Source of the DNA: Flavobacteriales bacterium
GTDB lineage: Bacteria; Bacteroidota; Bacteroidia; Flavobacteriales_F; PHOS-HE28
NCBI GenBank assembly: GCA_016713875.1
Contig: JADJOI010000003.1
Coordinates: 2,108,001 to 2,172,000, forward strand
Reading direction: 5' to 3'
Length of the DNA: 64,000 nucleotides
Under the pieces are notes generated by a model, which saw nothing but the letters and a program-made list of their open reading frames with translations, was not told where the DNA came from and did no database searches. This document shows positions 60,613-64,000 of the stretch, piece by piece. Position numbers and translations under genes: made by a program. Each line of letters starts with the position of its first letter. Position 1 is the stretch's first letter.

Positions 60613-61481
60613 TGCCCTTGGATGTGCGGCGTACGCTGGTGGACCGCGAACTGGCGACCAAGCCTGGGGACCAGGGAGGACTGAGCATCAGCAAGCAATG
60701 CGCTGTGCTGGAGATCCACCGGAGCGGGCTCTATTACACCCCACGACCAGTCATTGACGAGGACCTGCAGCTCATGCGTTTGATGGACCTGCTCCACCTG
60801 GAAGACCCCGCCAAGGGCACGCGTATGCTGGCCAAGGACCTGGCCGACCATGGCTTTGCCGTGGGGCGCGCCCGCGTGCGGCGGCTCATGCGGCTGATGC
60901 GGATCAAGGCCGTGTACTGCATGCCGCGCACCACCGTGATCGATGCGGCCAAGTACAAGCACCCCTACCTGCTGCGCGACTTGAAGATCGAGCGGCGCAA
61001 CCAGGTGTGGGCCGTGGACATCACTTACCTGCCGGTGAAGGGAGGCTTCATGTACATGGTCGCAGTGATCGACGTGCATACCCGCTACCTGCTCAACTGG
61101 AGCATCTCCAACACCATGGAAGCCGAGTGGGTCACGGGCATGATCAGCGAAGCGATCGCCATGCACGGTAAGCCCGAGATCATCAATAGCGACCAAGGCT
61201 GCCAGTTCACCAGCGAGGCGTACACGGCCTTGTTCCGCAAGGGAGGCGTGGCTGAAGGCGTCCTTATCAGCATGGACGGAAAGGGGCGCGCGATCGACAA
61301 CGTCTTCATCGAACGCTTCTGGCGCACGCTCAAGCACGGTCACCTGTACCTGGCTCCGCCCATGGATGGTATCGCACTTTACCAGAGCTGCGCCCGCTTC
61401 ATCGAACGCTACAACAACAAGCGCAAGCACTCCTCGCTCGGCTACCGCACACCAGCAGCATGCTACCGCGTGGCAGCCTGA
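60609..61481 (+). CDS. IS3-family transposase OrfB (DDE integrase domain)
   Basis: This 290-residue reading starts at GTG or ATG, overlapping the orfA stop, in frame -1 to orfA. The catalytic triad is visible: D in WAVDITYLPVKGG, D in INSDQGCQFTSE, and E in DNVFIERFWRTLKHG, with the usual 35-residue D-E spacing and the K in the last block. The N-terminal HTH_21-like region (GTRMLAKDLADHGFAVGRAR) is typical of the IS3 group. No disruption is seen. Confidence 0.95.
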   Translation: MMPLDVRRTLVDRELATKPGDQGGLSISKQCAVLEIHRSGLYYTPRPVIDEDLQLMRLMDLLHLEDPAKGTRMLAKDLADHGFAVGRARVRRLMRLMRIKAVYCMPRTTVIDAAKYKHPYLLRDLKIERRNQVWAVDITYLPVKGGFMYMVAVIDVHTRYLLNWSISNTMEAEWVTGMISEAIAMHGKPEIINSDQGCQFTSEAYTALFRKGGVAEGVLISMDGKGRAIDNVFIERFWRTLKHGHLYLAPPMDGIALYQSCARFIERYNNKRKHSSLGYRTPAACYRVAA

Positions 61482-61576
61482 GATATCAACAGAACAACGA
61501 GTGATGAGTCTCCCCTGGACCCCTCATTTCGACACCAACAACCACACTTACATTTGACCTAGACCTGTCCTGATCG

Positions 61577-61796
61577 GGTAGACCACTTCAGAACCACGGT
61601 CCGAGGGGATCTGGAATTCCATCAGATCGACCCGACGATGCTCTCTCAGCGTGGCCGCGATCTCATCTGCGTTCACGTACACCCCCAGGTTCACCGGACG
61701 CCCGCGCACCATGGTCCGCATCACCTGTTGCTTCATGATGCTCTTGCCCGACCCGTTGGGACCAGCGAACACGCGCAGGCGGGGCTGCCACTCCAT
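61577..61796 (-). pseudogene. Zeta-like toxin, N-terminal P-loop part
   Basis: The sequence starts MEWQPRLRVFAGPNGSGKSI, with a clear Walker A (GPNGSGKS), and continues NLGVYVNADEIAATLREHRR, where the N-A-D-E motif of zeta kinases is visible. It is cut by the IS after VVYP. The start lies 7 bp after the stop of the small putative antitoxin gene. Confidence 0.85.
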
Positions 61797-61803
61797 GGCC
61801 CGG

Positions 61804-62016
61804 TCAGGGCAATCGAAGCCGCTGCAACCTCTTTACACGGCGCCACACGCTCCCATCCTTGCGCACACGCACCAACCAGCCGTCCTTCTCCACCAGAATG
61901 GTCTTGCGCTTGGCGAACGCCCGCTCGGCCGCACGCCGGGTGGCCGTCTTGAAGGCCTTGTTCATGGCCTTGCCTTCTTCGCTCAGCTCGTGGGTGAACA
62001 GGAACTCCACGGTCAT
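61804..62016 (-). CDS. Putative antitoxin of the zeta-like toxin
   Basis: It encodes 70 residues from the ATG at 62016: MTVEFLFTHELSEEGKAMNK, then AFKTATRRAAERAFAKRKTI, then LVEKDGWLVRVRKDGSVWRR. Small basic proteins ending in a short beta hairpin commonly precede COG4185-type toxins. It is followed by the toxin after 7 bp on the same strand, a standard antitoxin-first order. The start is supported by a perfect -7 box 4 nt upstream. It may now be maintained without a functional toxin. Confidence 0.7.
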   Translation of the reverse strand: MTVEFLFTHELSEEGKAMNKAFKTATRRAAERAFAKRKTILVEKDGWLVRVRKDGSVWRRVKRLQRLRLP

Positions 62017-62020
62017 GGTC

Positions 62021-62028
62021 CAAATGTA
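62021..62028 (-). promoter_or_regulatory. -7 box of the antitoxin gene
   Basis: The minus strand reads TACATTTG, a perfect TAnnTTTG, ending 4 nt before the ATG at 62016. Confidence 0.6.
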
Positions 62029-62050
62029 GTGCGGATGCCATTGCCTCGCG

Positions 62051-62127
62051 CGAGCGTCCACGCTCGTGCGTCGGCCCCTCGTCAGGCGTTCAAGGGCACG
62101 AGCGTGGACGCTCGCGCCAGAGGGGGG
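62051..62127. repeat. Pair of palindromes between antitoxin and Fic genes
   Basis: CGAGCGT-CC-ACGCTCG at 62051-62066 and CGAGCGT-GG-ACGCTCG at 62099-62114 are two 16-bp palindromes differing only in the centre. The second is followed by CGCCAGAGGGGG, a context repeated at 63159-63187 after the Fic gene. Confidence 0.75.
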
Positions 62128-62160
62128 GGGCGTGGCCCAGGTGGGTGGGGTGAAGGTGAG
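62128..62160 (+). repeat. 33-bp direct repeat, right copy
   Basis: This is an exact copy of 59601-59633, although no HD gene is here. It is the best trace that the segment 59634-62127 was inserted, or duplicated, next to the HD gene. Confidence 0.85.
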
Positions 62161-62258
62161 CCTGGGCCACTTCGAACTGCAGGCCCCATGCCTTCGGCAG
62201 GCCGATCACGTTGTCGGGAGCCCCTGGTCCGATCCGGGACATGGACGCTGCTATGGGT

Positions 62259-62266
62259 TAGGTTTG
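62259..62266 (+). promoter_or_regulatory. -7 box of the Fic gene
   Basis: TAGGTTTG, a perfect TAnnTTTG, ends 7 nt before the ATG at 62274. Confidence 0.6.
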
Positions 62267-62273
62267 GACCAGG

Positions 62274-63071
62274 ATGTCCGCGCGTTTCCAGATCCTCCCC
62301 ACCCTGTTGCTGGAGCCCTACCAGCAGGCCGTGGCGGCATATCCCCTGGAACGTTACCTCACCTTGCAGGACAGCGAACTGTCCTTGGAGGCCTTCAGCT
62401 TCTACACCTCGGTCTCGGCCGTGTTCTCCAGCAAGATCGAGGGCGAAGAGATCGACCTGGACAGCTACGTCAAGCACAAGCGCTTCGGCATTCCCTTCCG
62501 GCCGGACCACACCCAGAAGGTGGACGACCTCTACGCCGCCTACCAATACGCCCAGGCCAACCCCTTCGAACGCGACACCCTGCTGGAGGCCCACCGCATG
62601 CTTACCAGCCACATCCTGCCCGCAGGCCGGGGCGGCAGGGTGCGCACCAGCACCATGGTTGTGACCACGCCGGATGGCCGCATCGAGTACGTGGCCACGC
62701 CCCCCCATGCGGTGCAGGCCGAACTGGACAAATTCTTCGCGGACCTGTCGCAGCTGCACACCATGGACCTGTCCCCGGCGCAGGTGTTCCACTACGCGGC
62801 CCTGTTGCACCTGGTGTTCGTGAAGATCCACCCCTTCGACGATGGCAACGGGCGCTGCGCACGCCTGCTGGAAAAGTGGTTCCTCGTACAAAAGCTCGGC
62901 GAAAAGGCCTGGCTCATCCCCAGCGAGCGCCACTACTACCAGCACCACCAACAGTACTACCGGAACATCCGGGCACTGGGGCTGGAGTACGACTCCCTGG
63001 ACTACGCACAGGCCCTGCCCTTCCTGCTCATGCTCCCCGCTGCACTGGCGCAACCCACGCCTGGGGGCTGA
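62274..63071 (+). CDS. Fic-family AMPylating protein with N-terminal inhibitory motif
   Basis: This protein has 265 residues. The catalytic motif is FVKIHPFDDGNGRCARLLEK, the H-P-F-x-(D/E)-G-N-G-R consensus of Fic enzymes, which move AMP or another nucleotide from a nucleotide donor to a target hydroxyl. The N-terminal helix contains SAVFSSKIEGEEI, matching the inhibitory S/T-x-x-x-E-G/N motif, so this is an autoinhibited class II protein. The flap region is GGRVRTSTMVVTTPDGRIEY. Compact standalone Fic proteins like this often act on the cell's own topoisomerases or other proteins. It is bounded on both sides by copies of a palindromic repeat. Confidence 0.93.
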   Translation: MSARFQILPTLLLEPYQQAVAAYPLERYLTLQDSELSLEAFSFYTSVSAVFSSKIEGEEIDLDSYVKHKRFGIPFRPDHTQKVDDLYAAYQYAQANPFERDTLLEAHRMLTSHILPAGRGGRVRTSTMVVTTPDGRIEYVATPPHAVQAELDKFFADLSQLHTMDLSPAQVFHYAALLHLVFVKIHPFDDGNGRCARLLEKWFLVQKLGEKAWLIPSERHYYQHHQQYYRNIRALGLEYDSLDYAQALPFLLMLPAALAQPTPGG

Positions 63072-63158
63072 GGAGGGCAAGGATCAGTACCTGGCGTGGC
63101 CACCCCGAACGGGCGAGCGCCAGTGGGAGAGGGAAAGGACGAACGGCGGTGAACGGCA

Positions 63159-63187
63159 TGAGCGTGGACGCTCGCGCCAGAGGGGGG
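63159..63187. repeat. Palindromic repeat after the Fic gene
   Basis: GAGCGTGGACGCTCGCGCCA followed by GAGGGG repeats the segment at 62100-62125 in the same orientation, so the Fic gene is flanked by direct copies about 1.06 kb apart. Confidence 0.75.
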
Positions 63188-63266
63188 GTGGGATGATCAG
63201 CGTTTGGTGAAGCGGACCATCCGCACGCCCGGAAAGGCGGTCAAGGACTCCGCTCCTTCACCGTTC

Positions 63267-63942
63267 CTACTCCCCGCGTAGCTTCATGATCCGCGAGGCG
63301 ATGGCCGAAGGCTGCCGTTGAAGCACATCACTGATGGCCAGCCGGGCCATGCCTTTATCCAGCATCTCCAGCACCAGTGCGTCCTCAGCGGCTGTCCAGC
63401 GCAGATAGGCGCGCGGATGCTTCCGGCGCACTTTGTCCATCGTGCTGAGTTCAGCGCCTCCAGCCTCGAGTGTTGTGATTATCGCCTGCGCCCGCTGCGC
63501 CCATTGCGTGCGCGTGGCCTCCATGCTCCTGTCGGGGATCAGTCCGCGCTTCCGTGCACATGGCCCCATAAGCCTCGACATCCTCCGCAGCGCTCAGCAG
63601 GACACCCATCTCCCGGTTGTGCCGCTCCGATCCCCCGAGCAGGTTCAGGCTGGTGATGACGCCCTCCCGTTCGTTGAAGTAGCACTTGGCATGCAGCTCC
63701 TTCAGGAAGTAAAGCCGCATGTTCGGCAGTTCGCGCAGGTCGCGGAACACGCCCTGGTCCATGGGCTTCTTGCCGAACAGGATGGTGATCTCCACCCCCC
63801 TCTCCGCGGCATCCTGCAGGCGCTGCAGGTGTACGATCCGGGGGAAGACGAAAGCGCTGATGAGCGTGAGCGCTCCGTGTGCATCACGGATCACCCGCTC
63901 GATGGCGGCGCTTCTGTCGGTGGCGGTGAGGAAGCGGGCCAT
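63267..63942 (-). CDS. PLD-like domain protein, split by a frameshift near 63535
   Basis: Two overlapping frames, 63451-63942 and 63267-63581, form one protein of about 224 residues. The first part has RVIRDAHGALTLISAFVFPR and MRLYFLKELHAKCYFNEREG, then VITSLNLLGGSERHNREMGV, the H-x-K and later N-L-x-G-G-S pattern of the PLD superfamily. The second part (TRTQWAQRAQAIITTLEAGG, then YLRWTAAEDALVLEMLDKGM) is a small helical, SANT-like module. A run of four G (63534-63537, plus strand) is the likely break: with three, the frame continues TDPDRSMEATRTQWAQ. PLD-like proteins of this size occur as nucleases in accessory regions. Confidence 0.65.
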
Positions 63943-63964
63943 GGATCACGGTCGAACGCGATCA

Positions 63965-64000
63965 TCACTTCAGTTCCACCGGACGCACATTGTGATCTTC
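63965..64000 (-). CDS. C-terminal end of a gene continuing beyond the window
   Basis: The minus strand reads EDHNVRPVELK and a TGA from the window edge. It ends 22 bp before the PLD-like start, in the same direction. Too little is present to name it. Confidence 0.3.
   Translation of the reverse strand, partial: EDHNVRPVELK

Larger units (their letters stand above)
60281..61581 (+). mobile_element. IS3-family insertion sequence within the zeta-like toxin gene
   Basis: An element of about 1.29 kb (60286-61576) lies between two GGTAG pentamers (60281-60285 and 61577-61581), read as a target duplication. Its ends share the inverted core ATCAGGACAGGT (60291-60302 and 61563-61574), with extended similarity of 17 out of 20. 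It encodes the usual orfA and orfB with an A9 slippage site between them. Everything needed for transposition is open, so it may be active. The exact outer base of each terminus is uncertain by one to three nucleotides. Confidence 0.88.

Noticed and set aside
63195..63266. Minus-strand frame ending in GVRMVRFTKR after the PLD-like gene
   Set aside because: It is short, without a start codon or recognisable domain. It could be a gene remnant, but the evidence is too thin to annotate.
1..64000. tRNA and rRNA genes
   Set aside because: The intergenic regions were scanned by eye for cloverleaf-like patterns and conserved rRNA words; none was convincing. A tRNAscan-SE run would settle it.

Overview
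The window looks like a chromosomal segment from a high-GC member of the Bacteroidota, most likely Flavobacteriales-like. Three things support this. At least nine secreted proteins end in type IX secretion (T9SS) type A sorting domains, with the typical proline-asparagine-proline sorting motif. A gene for the T9SS regulator PorX lies at 56.8-58.3 kb. Putative promoters carry the Bacteroidota -7 box TAnnTTTG, or a local variant TAnnTTCG, often only 4-15 nt before the start codon.

Layout. 0-5.6 kb: the end of an Eco57I-type restriction-modification enzyme, a HEPN-like protein, an unknown gene and an XRE repressor with a repeated operator-like site. 5.7-17 kb: a giant beta-helix T9SS cargo followed by three tandem copies of a secreted propeller-like cargo, with elaborate duplicated spacers. 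17-24.6 kb: two tandem membrane paralogues, three tandem POT peptide transporters and a thioredoxin-like protein. 24.8-31.7 kb: a SprB-repeat protein with a poly-G tract, a frameshifted sortilin-like propeller, a small cargo, sorting-domain debris and a deiodinase-like protein without its redox residue. 31.9-36.9 kb: a MATE exporter, a 705-bp minisatellite, an OmpA-family protein and an FG-GAP-like cargo. 37-44.2 kb: two paralogous polytopic membrane proteins flanking two T9SS cargos. 44.2-54.5 kb: fhs with a tandem array of its own 3' end, a GxxExxY protein, a sortilin-like T9SS cargo, aroA/aroB and proline dehydrogenase. 54.5-59.6 kb: the porX-tsaE-ald operon and a divergent HD hydrolase. 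59.6-64 kb: an accessory segment with a zeta-like toxin split by an IS3-family insertion, its putative antitoxin, a Fic protein and a PLD-like protein.

The genes share two broad themes. One is secretion to the cell surface, with many T9SS cargos plus PorX. The other is amino acid and peptide use: POT transporters, proline and alanine dehydrogenases and the shikimate pathway. The two ends carry defence or toxin functions.

The most unusual content is non-coding. There are degenerate tracts with strict 7-bp periodicity, usually at gene 3' ends; a hairpin-rich 70-nt module that follows four of them; a roughly 150-nt structured repeat in three copies; and a 33-bp-unit minisatellite with an inverted arm. 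Three genes (26198-29313, porX and the PLD-like gene) carry single frameshifts, two of them at short homopolymers, so assembly errors are possible.
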